A stretch of DNA of 64,000 nucleotides from Nocardiopsis sp. YSL2 (GTDB lineage: Bacteria; Actinomycetota; Actinomycetes; Streptosporangiales; Streptosporangiaceae): contig NZ_JAMOAO010000001.1 of assembly GCF_030555055.1 (NCBI RefSeq), forward strand, positions 1-64,000. Direction: 5' to 3'. A program made the translations under genes and the position numbers. The notes beneath the pieces were generated by a model. That model had not been told where the DNA came from. It saw only the letters and a list, made by a program, of their open reading frames with translations, and ran no database searches. The stretch's first letter is position 1. Each line of letters opens with the position of its first letter. Below, piece by piece: positions 51,533 through 62,718 of the stretch.

Positions 51533-52561
51533 GGCCTGTTTGGAAAGTCAGAGCCATTCGTTGATGGCAGCGATCTGGACGGTGGCCTCGTAGCGAAGGG
51601 CGAGCTTGTCATAGCGCGTGGCCACCGCCCGGTTGCGTTTGAGCCGGTTGATCCCGCACTCCACCGCGTGCCGGGCCCGGTAGTCGACCTTGTCGAAGCC
51701 GGGCGGACGACCCCCACTCCGCCCCTTGCGTTTGCGGTTGCGCACCCGGTCGGCGGGTTCGGGAATCGTCGCTCTGATCTTGCGTCTGCGCAGGTAGGCA
51801 CGGATCTTCTTCGAGCTGTAGGCCTTATCCGCGCGTACCCGCACCGGCCGGGTGCGCGCCGGACCACTGCGATCCCGCCCCGCCACGCGGATACGTTCCA
51901 TGACCGGCTCGAACTGAGGGGCGTCCCCGCGCTGGCCGGCCGTGACCACCACCGACAAGGGCTTTTGGCGCTGCTCGCAGGCCAGGTGGATCTTGGTGGT
52001 CCACCCGCCCCGCGAGCGTCCCAGAGCGTGGTCGTCGGGCTCGTCCGTTTCGTGATCTGGGCCCTCCCCCTTTTCGCGGCTCCGGCGGCGTGCTGGTGGG
52101 CGCGCACGATGGTGGAGTCGACGTTGACCTGCCAGGTGATCAGGCCCGCCGCGTCGGCCAGGGCGCGCAGGGCGTCCAAAATTCGGGCCCAGGTGCCGTT
52201 GCGGGTCCAGCGGCGGAAGAGGTCGTAGACGCTCTGCCAGGGGCCGTAGCGCTCGGGTACGTCGCGCCAGGGGGCGCCGGCCCGCACCCGCCAGCGGATG
52301 CCGTTGATCAGGGTGCGCTTGGAGCGCGAGGGCGGACGGCCGGTGGCCGGCACGGGCAGGAGCGGTTCGAGCACAGACCATTGGGCGTCGGTGAGGTCAC
52401 CGCGCCCGGGGCCGGGTAGGGTCACAGCGAAGCCTTCGGTGGGCTTGGTCTTCTTGGTCGTTGACTGATCTACCGAAGGCTTCGCCTATGTGCGGGGTGA
52501 CACGCCTGGCGTGACCAGATCGGTGCTTTTGCCCCTGATCACACCAGTTACCAAACAGGCC
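51533..52561 (-). mobile_element. IS5-family insertion sequence (1,029 bp)
   Basis: Terminal inverted repeats GGCCTGTTTGG (51533-51543) and CCAAACAGGCC (52551-52561) are perfect. Both ends are flanked by CTAG (51529-51532 and 52562-52565), a target duplication. One transposase in two frames fills it. The intact ends indicate recent insertion. Confidence 0.9.
51548..52425 (-). CDS. IS5-family transposase, expressed by -1 frameshift
   Basis: The first frame (from a GTG at 52425) encodes 'LTDAQWSVLEPLLPVPATG' and 'GIRWRVRAGAPWRDVPERYG', reaching the first catalytic Asp in 'VNVDSTIVRAHQHAAG'. The second frame encodes 'GGWTTKIHLACEQRQK', Asp in 'VRADKAYSSKK' and Glu in 'RHAVECGINRLKRNR', ending at 51548. 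The frames meet at a slippery AAAAGGGGG (minus strand, 52074 to 52066). A -1 shift there gives one DDE transposase of about 290 residues. This is normal for IS427-like members. Confidence 0.88.
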
Positions 52562-52565
52562 CTAG

Positions 52566-52804
52566 CCCGAGACCGGAACGTTCGTCCACCGCAACCACCG
52601 CCGCCCCGCACGGATCGCCGTGTCCCACCCGCGCCTGCTCCACATCGAAGGACGCGACCTGCATGTCGAGGACCTGGACGCGGTTGACGGGACCCCAGTC
52701 CTGGACATCGCACCGTGGTTCGGCGAGTTCGGGCCCCGTGGCGACGGCGGCAGCCGTCGTGGCCGGGCGAGATGCTCAAGGACTACTGGGCCAACGCTGA
52801 ATGA
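52566..52804 (+). pseudogene. TrmO-like methyltransferase C-terminal fragment, frameshifted
   Basis: Directly after the IS the plus strand reads 'TGTFVHRNHRRPARIAVSHPR', then 'VEDLDAVDGTPVLDIAPWF', the hallmark of TrmO/TsaA-type tRNA methyltransferases. A frameshift after 'FGPRGDGGSRR' moves the expected ending 'WPGEMLKDYWANAE' to another frame, with a stop at 52804. The N-terminal half is absent and is not on the other side of the IS. It is a dead remnant. Confidence 0.75.
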
Positions 52805-52899
52805 GTGGCACGTCGACTGTGAACTCGACACCGTCCAGTAGAACTCCACCAGCGAGTGCCCTTCATCCCTGCCCGCCCGGACCCGTTCGCGTCCGGGGT

Positions 52900-54736
52900 G
52901 TTGCGATCCTCGGCCGCCCCGAAGGGCGACCACCACAGTAGCGGCGTCCGCCCGCTCTTCCTGGCCCACCTGGTTGCGCCCCTCGACACCCCCAAAGGGT
53001 GACCGCCACGACCACCCCGTTGGCGCCCACGCACCATGCGTGTTCGTTGCGATCCTCAGCCACCCCGCACGGCGACCGCCACGCATTCTGGCTGATCATG
53101 GGGACAGGTGTCCTCTCGTTGTAATCCTCGGCCGCTCCGAAGGGCGACCGCCACCACCGGGCGGCCGGTCGCGTCGACCGTGTCGTACCAGTTGCGATCC
53201 TCGGTCACCCCGCACGGCGACCGCCACGCCGCCGCAGAACGGCAAGCGCGACCCCATCACGAGGTTGCGATCCTCGGCCGCCCCAAAGGGCGACCGCCAC
53301 GTCGACGGCCGCGCAGACCCTCCACAACACGTGGACGTTGCGATCCTCGGTCGCCCCGGAGGGCGACCGCCACGATGATGCCCCGGCGCGAGTCGTAGAG
53401 GTTGACGACGTTGCGATCCTCGGCCGCATCGAAGGGCGACCGCCACCGTGTACGCGTATCCGATCTGATCGTTGCGATCCTCGGCCGCCCCGAAGAGCGA
53501 CCGCCACCCTGGTCAGGCGGCCTGGATGGCCATGAGGATGACGTTGCGATCCTCGGCCGCCCCGGAGGGCAACCGCCACAGCCAGTAGGCGCCGCCGAAG
53601 AAGCACGCGGACAGGTTGCGATCCTCGGTCGCCCCGGAGGGCGACCGCCACCAGGGCTGGGCCGGGGTGTGGCCGTCGATGTCCTCGTTGCGATCCTCGG
53701 TCGCCCCGGAGGGCGACCGCCACCACCCGCCCTGGTCGTACAGGGTCGGCATGGTGTCGTTGCGATCCTCGGTCGCCCCGGAGGGCGACCGCCACCAGGG
53801 CTGGGCCGGGGTGTGGCCGTCGATGTCCTCGTTGCGATCCTCGGTCGCCCCGGAGGGCGACCGCCACCACCCGCCCTGGTCGTACAGGGTCGGCATGGTG
53901 TCGTTGCGATCCTCGGTCGCCCCGGAGGGCGACCGCCACGGTTGCCCCTGCGCGGTGGCGGTGTCGGTGTAGACGTTGCGATCCTCGGTCGCCCCGGAGG
54001 GCGACCGCCACCTACCAGACGACGCAGCGGTACGCGCACCTGTCGCCGTTGCGATCCTCGGTCGCCCCGGAGGGCGACCGCCACGTCGTGGGTGACGTCG
54101 CCCTGGACGATGGCGTCGTGGTTGCGATCCTCGGTCGCTCCGGAGGGCGACCGCCACACCAGCCCTTCGATGCCGACTCCGGTGAGCCCTTCGTTGCGAT
54201 CCTCGGTCGCCCCGGAGGGCGACCGCCACTTGGCCGATCCGGCGGGTGAGTACGGCGACCAGCCGTTGCGATCCTCGGTCGCCCCGGAGGGCGACCGCCA
54301 CCGCCAGTCCACGACATACACCCGCTCGGCCAACAAGTTGCGATCCTCGGTCGCCCCGGAGGGCGACCGCCACGCCCCGGCGTTCTCCACGCACAGGGCC
54401 ATCTTCTGGTTGCGATCCTCGGTCGCCCCGGAGGGCGACCGCCACTGGTACCAGGAGATGAGGGGGCGCTTGGCCTCGTTGTTGCGATCCTCGGTCGCCC
54501 CGGAGGGCGACCGCCACCATGGGGCCCGCCTGGATCAGGGTGGGCACCTGCACGTTGCGATCCTCGGTCGCCCCGGAGGGCGACCGCCACGACACCGACG
54601 AAGCAGGGGACGGGCCCGATAATGCCGTTGCGATCCTCGGTCGCCCCGGAGGGCGACCGCCACGGCGGTGGTGTCGCACGCCTGCTGGGCGGCGGTGAAG
54701 TTGCGATCCTCGGTCGCCCCGGAGGGCGACCGCCAC
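52900..54736 (-). CRISPR. CRISPR array 1, 26 repeats and 25 spacers (type I-C)
   Basis: The repeat is 37 bases. On the plus strand it starts GTTGCGATCCTCGG and ends GAGGGCGACCGCCAC. In the transcribed (minus) direction it starts GTGGCGGTCGCCC and ends GAGGATCGCAAC, with a stem GGTCGCCC/GGGCGACC. Spacers are 35-36 bases except one of 24 (53447-53470). Repeats at the left end (52900, 52973, 53046, 53118, 53191) are degenerate and those on the right are uniform. So the leader is at the right and reading is leftward, like the cas genes. A two-spacer block is duplicated at 53652-53795 and 53796-53939. Confidence 0.97.
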
Positions 54737-54867
54737 GGCGCGCGAACTGGGAGAACTCTCCCAGGATCCGCGCCGAACATACTGTCAAAACCAGACACTC
54801 GCACTCAGAGGCGCCCGAAGGCGGTTGGGAACCGGCCCGGGATTCTCTGATCACTGCAGGTTCCTCA
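54737..54867 (-). promoter_or_regulatory. Leader of CRISPR array 1
   Basis: The 131 bases between the newest repeat and cas2 are comparatively AT-rich in places. They share with array 2's leader the block TGGGAACC, CCCGG, TTC, TGATCAC and GGTTCCT at the same distance (about 87 bases) from the repeat. It presumably holds the array promoter and the integration signal. Confidence 0.7.
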
Positions 54868-56174
<1,307 letters not shown>

Positions 56175-56182
<8 letters not shown>

Positions 56183-56834
56183 CCCAGTCCGTCTCGGGTG
56201 CCGGGGAGAACAACGCTCCCCGAAGTGTGGCGAACTTCTTGTGGTTGGCCAGGACCTTGGGCATGCAGGTGATGTTCATCGAGCAGCGGCGGCACCGCTG
56301 GTCCGCGGCAGGGGCGGGGAGCGCGGTCTGTTCTATGACCGCCCGCACGTGCTCGGCCGTTTCCCGCACCCTGGCGCGCAGGTCCCCGTCCACGGTGATG
56401 ATGTGGCGTCGCCGGTCGGCGGAGGAGTAGATGACCGCTGAGGTGATCGTGGTGCGCAGCCGTTCCTCCAGGCACATGGCCTGAGCGGCGACCTGGAGGT
56501 CGGCCGGCCCTCCCGGCTTGTAGGAACCGGACTTGTGCTCCACGGGCAGGACTGTGCCGTCGGCGTGGATTTCCACCACGTCGCACACCCCACTCAGTCC
56601 GAGGCCGTGGTGCCAGACCGGCAGGGCGCGCAGGGTGCGTACTCCGGGCCGGTTGTCTTCCCCGGGTTCGTGGACGCGGTGGTGCAGCAGGGTGCCGCGC
56701 ACGGTGGCGGCGTCGTCGGCGTATCCGTCTTCCAGCAGGATGAGCCCGGCTTGGCGGGGGCAATAGTCGTAATGCTCCAGTGCCGAGAGCATCACCGGGG
56801 TGAGCTCTCGGGGTGGCGCCTCAGGCGTGCTCAT
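56175..56834 (-). CDS. cas4: Cas4 exonuclease
   Basis: The 219-residue protein has the RecB-like nuclease core ('GVCDVVEIHADGTVLPVEHKSG', carrying Asp, Glu and Lys in two motifs) and cysteines for an Fe-S cluster: 'YDYCPRQA' near the start and 'CRRCSMNITCMPK' near the end. Cas4 selects and trims prespacers beside the PAM in type I-C. Its ends overlap cas1 and cas7. Confidence 0.95.
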
Positions 56835-57718
56835 CCCACGATCCTGGTCAACGTGACGCCTTCGGGCAGGTTCTCCTCGCTGACCTGCACCTTGTAGCCG
56901 TCGAAGGACCGCACGGCCCCCTGGTCGAGGCTGGCCACCTCGATGCGCTCCAGGAGTTCGTGGGCCGGGGCCCTACCGAACGCGTCGTCGTGGGAGAACA
57001 CGTACAACCCGCGCAACGCCATCTCCCCGCGGGTGGAGGCCCGGTCGTGTTCGAACATCAGCGTCATCGCCCTCCAGAACACCTCCAGGTCCTTGCCGGT
57101 GACGCCGGTGCGCTGGGCCAGGGGGGCACTGAAGTGTCCGTGGCCTCGGAACAGCCCGTAGGGGATGGTGTGCTTGGTGCCCATCTCGGTGCTCTCCCCC
57201 TTCTCCACGTCTTCCTCCCGGGTCTGGGTGACGCGGGTGATGCCGTGCAGTTGCGGCAGTACCGGGTCGAGGGAGCGGGAGAAGGTGAGCTGGAGCGGAC
57301 CCTGCACTCGCCCGGCGGGCTTCTTGCCCGTCGTCATGACCGCGCCGAACATGCGCACGTCGAAGAAGTGCGTGCACATCCACTGCTGGGCCTGGGGTTC
57401 GGACACGCGCCGCTTCTTCTTGTCGGCGTCCAGGTTCAGGGCCTCATAAGCGCGTTCGTGCTGGGAGTTCAGGGAAGTGCCGGCCTCGACGTAGATGTCG
57501 TAGCCGGACTGGTCGTGGGCGATCAGGGAGACGGTGTTGCGGATCTTGCGCTTGACGGCCACGTCGGTGACCAGGCCCTGGCCGGTCTCGGGGTCGGTGC
57601 GGGGCATGCCCCCGGCGTCGGGGTCTCCGTTGGGGTTGCCATCGCGCACGTCGAACAGGAACACGAAGTCGTGCTTGCGGGCGGGGTCCAGGTGCGTGCG
57701 GGTGGTGTCAGTGCTCAT
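56831..57718 (-). CDS. cas7: Type I-C Cas7 (Csd2) backbone protein
   Basis: The 295-residue protein begins with the Csd2 hallmark 'FVFLFDVRDGNPNGDPDAGG' and continues 'VTDVAVKRKIRNTV' and 'HFFDVRMFGAVMTTGKK'. It polymerises along the crRNA in Cascade. Followed by cas4 with ATGA overlap and preceded by cas8c with a 35-base gap holding its own ribosome site. Confidence 0.96.
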   Translation of the reverse strand: MSTDTTRTHLDPARKHDFVFLFDVRDGNPNGDPDAGGMPRTDPETGQGLVTDVAVKRKIRNTVSLIAHDQSGYDIYVEAGTSLNSQHERAYEALNLDADKKKRRVSEPQAQQWMCTHFFDVRMFGAVMTTGKKPAGRVQGPLQLTFSRSLDPVLPQLHGITRVTQTREEDVEKGESTEMGTKHTIPYGLFRGHGHFSAPLAQRTGVTGKDLEVFWRAMTLMFEHDRASTRGEMALRGLYVFSHDDAFGRAPAHELLERIEVASLDQGAVRSFDGYKVQVSEENLPEGVTLTRIVG

Positions 57719-57753
57719 GAAGAGGTCCTTTCCGAGGGTTCTCAGCGGGGCAG

Positions 57754-59568
57754 TTATTCGGTTTCGTCTGCCGGGGTGTCCTGAGCGGCCTTGACGGCTT
57801 TGTCTTCCTTAGCTTTGGCCGCCGCGGCGCGGTCGTCGGCGCGCTGCTGGTGGTAGCCCAGTGTGAACAGGGCGCGGCCTTCCAGGTTCAGGGTCGCCGG
57901 TGGTGCTCCGCCCAGGCGGGTGTAGAGGACGTCCAGGCGGTTGCTCAATCCGCCCCAGGCACCCGGGCTGTCGCGCTTGAGGCGCTTGAGATGGGCGTTG
58001 GCGGTGTCGCGGACCATCTCCATCACCGACAGCGGTCGGGCTTTGGCTGCGGTGAAGTACTTGTCGGTGACGGTGGTGTTGGGGCCCTTCTTCGTCGCGG
58101 GGTCGCGCAGGGCCTGGTACTGGATCTGCTCGAAGGTGGCGAACAAGCGCCCGCACAGCACGGCGGGGTGGTCGTCGTTGTCGTTGAGGGTGGGCATCAC
58201 GGTCTCCCGAAGCTGGGGGTTGAGGCGGAGCAGGAGGAGTTTGAGCAGGGCCATGCGCGGCAGGTCGAGGTGTCCGTCGGCGCCGATGCGCTGGTCCAGA
58301 CGTTGGAGCAGGAACACCGGCGGCCGGTAGTGCTCGCCGTGTAGCGCCATGGACAGCAGCGTGCGCTCGGCTGTTTTGGGTTCGCTGTCCTTGGCGTAGC
58401 CCTTGCCGGTGTCGTCGTCCTTCCAGCGGCCCAGGCAGCGCGCCATCCGCCACAGCGCCACGTGCTGGGGTTCTGTCTGCCACACGTCCTGGATCTGGTG
58501 GTCCTCGAACCAGGTGCGGGCGTGGGTCAGCGCGTCGGTGAGGGGGACATCGAGCCAGTCCCGGACCACGACCCGGCTCTGGTTGGCCGACAAGGTCACG
58601 GCGTAGAAGGCGTTGGGGTCGGTGCGGGTGTTCTCCAGCCCGGTGCGGGGCTGGTCGAGTTCAGCGAAGAGCGCGCCGATGTCCTCGGGTCGGGCCTCAC
58701 GCAAGGACCGCAGCAGGCTCACCTGGGTGGGGCGTTTGAGCCACCAGACGGTGACGCTGTCGCTGGTGCGGTACCGGTGCTCGTTGGTGGCCAGCAGCGA
58801 GTTGAGCACGGCGGTGGCCGTACTGCCGCATCCGGCACAGATGGGGATGTCGGCAAGCTGGATCCGTCCACCGCGGCCCTGGGCGGACTTGTTGACCGAG
58901 ACCAGGACCGTGTCCCTGCCCCTCCCCGTGGGGACGGGGATCGCCCCGGCCTTGACGGGTTCGGGGATGGTGTCCAGCAGGGCCCCTTCCTGCCCGCAGG
59001 CCAAGCACACCCCCTTCCCTGTGTCGCTTCCCTTGCGCTGGGCCACAACGGTGCGCCAGACCGATGAGGCACTGTCGGCTTCATGGGCCCACTGGCCCTC
59101 CACGCGCAGGGCGAGTGTGTCGCTGGGCTTGGCGTCCTCGGGAATGGTGACGTTGAGGTGGCCCTGGCGGCGGAAGAACGCCAGCACGGCCGCCGCGGTC
59201 GACTCGTCCGGGGCGTGCTCGAACCACTGCTCGAGGAGGGCGATGTAGGCGTCGTTGCAGCGGATCGCTTCGGCTTCGGCCTTGTCGGAATCGTTCACCG
59301 GCATGGCGAGCACGTATTGCAGGGTGTCCACCAGCAGCATCGGGGGTGGTTTGGCCCCGGACCGGTAGATGTAAGGGGTAGCCAGCTCGATCCCGTGGCG
59401 GTTTTCGCCATCGGCAAGGGAGCCCAACGTGGGGTGTCCGGCGCTGTCCACCGACTTCACCCTGCCCTGAGCGTCCAGGGAGAGGACCCAGCGCACGCGC
59501 CGGTGCCGGTAGTAGACCGGTGGCAGGTCCAGGTGGGGGGCGTGTTCGACCAGACGGGTCAACAGCAT
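57754..59568 (-). CDS. cas8c: Type I-C Cas8c (Csd1) large subunit
   Basis: The 604-residue protein matches Csd1 length and pattern ('LPPVYYRHRRVRWVLSLD' at the start, 'AFYAVTLSANQSRVVVRDW', 'GRLFATFEQIQYQAL', 'RLGGAPPATLNLEGRALFTLGYHQQ' in two parts). It has paired cysteines 'CLACGQEG' and 'CAGCG', probably a zinc site. An internal start near its 3' third may give the separate small subunit Cas11c, as known for type I-C. ATG at 59568 chosen; it begins the conserved N terminus. Confidence 0.94.
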   Translation of the reverse strand: MLLTRLVEHAPHLDLPPVYYRHRRVRWVLSLDAQGRVKSVDSAGHPTLGSLADGENRHGIELATPYIYRSGAKPPPMLLVDTLQYVLAMPVNDSDKAEAEAIRCNDAYIALLEQWFEHAPDESTAAAVLAFFRRQGHLNVTIPEDAKPSDTLALRVEGQWAHEADSASSVWRTVVAQRKGSDTGKGVCLACGQEGALLDTIPEPVKAGAIPVPTGRGRDTVLVSVNKSAQGRGGRIQLADIPICAGCGSTATAVLNSLLATNEHRYRTSDSVTVWWLKRPTQVSLLRSLREARPEDIGALFAELDQPRTGLENTRTDPNAFYAVTLSANQSRVVVRDWLDVPLTDALTHARTWFEDHQIQDVWQTEPQHVALWRMARCLGRWKDDDTGKGYAKDSEPKTAERTLLSMALHGEHYRPPVFLLQRLDQRIGADGHLDLPRMALLKLLLLRLNPQLRETVMPTLNDNDDHPAVLCGRLFATFEQIQYQALRDPATKKGPNTTVTDKYFTAAKARPLSVMEMVRDTANAHLKRLKRDSPGAWGGLSNRLDVLYTRLGGAPPATLNLEGRALFTLGYHQQRADDRAAAAKAKEDKAVKAAQDTPADETE

Positions 59569-59572
59569 CGGC

Positions 59573-60271
59573 TCATCCCCTCCCACCGGCACGGACTCCG
59601 GCAGAGGCGGTGGGCAGCTCGGCTCCTTGTGGTGGAACCGCCAGGACCCCCCGTTCGAGTTGGGCGTGGAACCACCGGTAGGACTCACGGCCGCCCGTGT
59701 AGTCGATGCTGTGCAGCATCACCCCCAGGTCCTCGGTGTGGTCGATCGGGCCCCGGCTGGTGGCCTTACCGAAGGAGGCGGAGAACTCCCGGGTGCCCAG
59801 GAAGGGTTGGGAGAAGCACGCGCCGCGTTCGACGCGTCGGCGGAACTGGTCGCGGTACTTGGCCTCGGGCGCGTCCGCGTGTGGTCGCATCCGCATCTGG
59901 GCGTGGATGCGGTAGGCCACATCCCGCAGGCACACCATGTTGCGCTGGTCGCGGTGCTGTTCGGCGTCGAAGCGGTGCTGGTGGTCGCTCATGGCCGTGC
60001 GCACCCAGTCCAGGGAGAGGGTGGAGTCCACCTCGTTGCGGCGGACGGAGAACCAGCGGATGGGGGTGAGCACCTGGATACGCAGCACCTGGTAGGCGAA
60101 CTCCGGTTTCCAGAAGATCGCTTCCAGGACCCCTTTGGCCGCGGATGGGGTCATGACGGGGTAGCTGAGCCGTTCGGTCTTGAACTCTGGGCGGGTGAAG
60201 CAGGCGTTGGGGCCCTCGACCTCCACCACCAGGGATGGGTGTTGGCCGGGGCGGTGGCGGGGTCGGGTCAA
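59573..60271 (-). CDS. cas5: Type I-C Cas5 (Cas5c), crRNA-processing endoribonuclease
   Basis: The product of about 232 residues has the Cas5c motif 'VVEVEGPNACFTRPEF' near residue 15, then 'LSYPVMTPSAAKGVLEAIFW' and 'PFLGTREFSASFG'. In type I-C this protein replaces Cas6 and cuts the precursor at the repeat stem. The start is taken as TTG inside TTGA overlapping the cas3 stop. The frame is open further upstream, but homology gives no reason to extend it. Confidence 0.92.
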   Translation of the reverse strand: MTRPRHRPGQHPSLVVEVEGPNACFTRPEFKTERLSYPVMTPSAAKGVLEAIFWKPEFAYQVLRIQVLTPIRWFSVRRNEVDSTLSLDWVRTAMSDHQHRFDAEQHRDQRNMVCLRDVAYRIHAQMRMRPHADAPEAKYRDQFRRRVERGACFSQPFLGTREFSASFGKATSRGPIDHTEDLGVMLHSIDYTGGRESYRWFHAQLERGVLAVPPQGAELPTASAGVRAGGRG

Positions 60272-62460
60272 AACACGTACTCCTTCGAATCGGACAACTC
60301 GATGCCGCGCTGATCGTCGTAATCGCCCAGCCATTCGACGAGGTCGCCCAGGACCGGGCTCGTCAGGTCGGCGTGCTTGCGGGCCAGGGCCTTGGGCAGG
60401 CTGGCGATATAGGGCCGCAGCCAGCGCAGCAGGTCGCCGCTACCCGGGGCGCCGGCACGCAACTGGCCGATCAGGCGATGGCACTCGGCTTGTTCGGCTG
60501 CGTCCTTGGTGCTGCGCGGGACCACCACGGGGACGGTGTGCTCCTCGATCATCTGGAACAGCTTCGCGACCTCGGGGAAGTCGGCGTTCTCGCGCCGGTC
60601 CTGGATGTGTGCGCCGACAGCTTCGACGTTGGCGCGCGCGAAACGCTCGGTGTAGTAGGCGTCCATGACCGTGACGTCGTCGGGCAGGGCTCGGCCGGGA
60701 CCGAAGTACTCCTGGGTCACCCCCAGGGCCGGGCCGTAGATGCGCTCTGCGGCCTTGTCCCAACCGTCGATGTCGAAGATGACCACGTCGCCTTCGGCCA
60801 GGTGCCCGTTGCGGTTGCACCGGCCGGCGGCCTGCTGCATCGCCTCGGCGGTCGCGAACGCGCGGAGCACCATGGGAAAGTCCAGGTCCACCCCGGCTTC
60901 GACGAGCTGGGTGGAGACCACCGCCACCGGCTCGCCCGCTTTCAAAAGCCTGCGGATCTCCTCCAGGTGGCGTTTGCGGTGCGCGGAGGCCATGCGGGTG
61001 GACAGGTGCCAGACCCGACCGCCCTCGGGAGCGCGGTGCTGCTCCATCAGGGTGTGCAGCTCGGCGGCCTGGGCTGTGGTGTTGCAGATGACAAGGCTCT
61101 GGCGCTGAGCCGCGGCGCGCTGGGCGACCTGGTCGGGTGTGGGCTTCGGGGAGATCCACCACTGGTAGCGGACCCGGTTCAGCGCCTTGTACAGCCGTTC
61201 CGGTTCGGGGACCAGGTCGTGCACGGGCAGGTTGCGCACGACCTGGAGGTTGCCGTAGGCGGGTTGGGTGGCCGAGGCCAGCAGCACCGTGACGTTGAAG
61301 TGCTCGGTCAGGGTGCGCAGCATCGACAGGATGGGCCGCAGCATGGCGTCCGGCAGGGCTTGGACCTCGTCCAGTACGAGCACGGACCCGGCGATGTTGT
61401 GCAGGCGGCGCATCGCGGCGGGCTGGTTGCTGAACAAGGACTCGAACAGGCGCACCGTGGTGGTGACCACGAACGGGGAGTCCCAGTTCTCCGCGGCCAG
61501 GCGCCGCCACCGCTCCGCTGCGGAGACGGTCTTGCCCGGCTTGTCCAGGTCGATGCCGCTGTGGTGCTCCAGCACCACGGGGGTGTGGCCGGGATGGTCG
61601 AGCAGGTCGCGGTAGACCTGGGCGTTCTGCTCGGTGATCGACATGAACGGCACCGCCACGATGACCCGCCGTAGACCGTTGGCGGCCGCGTGGTGCAGCG
61701 CGAAGGCCGCAGCGGAGAAGGTCTTGCCCGACCCGGTGGGTGAGGGAAGGCGGTACAAGCCCACCGGCCCCGCAGCGCCGGCCACGGCCTGGTCGTAGAC
61801 CTCGTTGCGCAACAAGTTCACAGGTGAGGCCACGGCGTCGGCCAGCTTCTGCTGCCGTGCGCTCTCGAACCGGCTCACCAGGTCGGCCGCGTTCAGGGTG
61901 TGGGGAAGACGGGGCCGTCCGTCGAAGTGCTCGGCGGTGTCGAGGTAGTCGGCGTCCACGACCGCGCTGAAGACCATGCGGACCAGCACGTCCACGGCCA
62001 TCGGATCCTGGGACTGTTCGATCCAGGCGGGCAGCCCGGGTCCGGTCAGGATTTCCGGGATGATCTTGCTGACGCGGTCGATGGCCTCCTCGACCTGGAG
62101 CTTGTACTTACCCTCGGCCTGGTCCAGCTCTTTCTTGAGATCGGCCCACGACAGGAGCCCGCCGTGATGGCCGAACACCACCCCGCAGAACACCGCCAGG
62201 CCCTGTTGTTCGGCCAGCCAGGTTCCGGCGTGCTTGTGCGGGATACCGACCCGCCCACCGCTGCACTCGGCCCGCAGCAGCCCGTCCTGCCAGTCGCAAG
62301 CGCCTTTCCCCACGTCATGCAGATGACCCAGGTGACGGGCCAGAGCAGCAGCCCGAAACACACTCGCGGCCTGTCCGGCACGACGACCGGTCCCCTTCAG
62401 ATGATCTTCCAGGGAATGTCGTTTTCCCTGGTGGTTGACGCTATGCCCCCACAAGGCCAC
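60268..62460 (-). CDS. cas3: Cas3 nuclease-helicase
   Basis: The 730-residue protein carries an N-terminal HD nuclease ('ARHLGHLHDVGKGACDWQ', near residue 45, and 'HKHAGTWLAEQQ') and a DExH helicase with Walker A 'RLPSPTGSGKTFSAAAF' near residue 240, 'VLVLDEVQAL' near 370 and motif VI 'MQQAAGRCNRNG'. All look intact. It degrades DNA bound by Cascade. GTG start at 62460. It is the first gene of the operon, and the region before it has a low-GC promoter. Confidence 0.96.
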   Translation of the reverse strand: MALWGHSVNHQGKRHSLEDHLKGTGRRAGQAASVFRAAALARHLGHLHDVGKGACDWQDGLLRAECSGGRVGIPHKHAGTWLAEQQGLAVFCGVVFGHHGGLLSWADLKKELDQAEGKYKLQVEEAIDRVSKIIPEILTGPGLPAWIEQSQDPMAVDVLVRMVFSAVVDADYLDTAEHFDGRPRLPHTLNAADLVSRFESARQQKLADAVASPVNLLRNEVYDQAVAGAAGPVGLYRLPSPTGSGKTFSAAAFALHHAAANGLRRVIVAVPFMSITEQNAQVYRDLLDHPGHTPVVLEHHSGIDLDKPGKTVSAAERWRRLAAENWDSPFVVTTTVRLFESLFSNQPAAMRRLHNIAGSVLVLDEVQALPDAMLRPILSMLRTLTEHFNVTVLLASATQPAYGNLQVVRNLPVHDLVPEPERLYKALNRVRYQWWISPKPTPDQVAQRAAAQRQSLVICNTTAQAAELHTLMEQHRAPEGGRVWHLSTRMASAHRKRHLEEIRRLLKAGEPVAVVSTQLVEAGVDLDFPMVLRAFATAEAMQQAAGRCNRNGHLAEGDVVIFDIDGWDKAAERIYGPALGVTQEYFGPGRALPDDVTVMDAYYTERFARANVEAVGAHIQDRRENADFPEVAKLFQMIEEHTVPVVVPRSTKDAAEQAECHRLIGQLRAGAPGSGDLLRWLRPYIASLPKALARKHADLTSPVLGDLVEWLGDYDDQRGIELSDSKEYVF

Positions 62461-62718
62461 AGGTGCGCTCCAAGCCCAACTCGTTCACGAATGCCACGAG
62501 CAAGGAACCTACTGGAGGCCGACGACAATTCTCAGCACTTCAAGAAAAACGACAAAAGAGACACATCGCAAAAGTCCCTAATTTCTCATTAATTCCCAAA
62601 ATAGTCAAAAACCATCAAACCCCCTGAAACTCCAGCGGATGCGGTGAGAACCGAACCATCACGACGGCTGACAGGGCCACAGCTGCCGCTTGGGGTGTTC
62701 ATGCTGGAAGCGGTGATC
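62461..62718 (-). promoter_or_regulatory. AT-rich cas operon promoter region
   Basis: The 258 bases upstream of cas3 include the lowest-GC stretch of the window (about 62520-62620). A minus-strand TTGACT (plus AGTCAA at 62603-62608) could be the -35. No gene is visible. A very weak ribosome site precedes the cas3 GTG. Confidence 0.45.
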
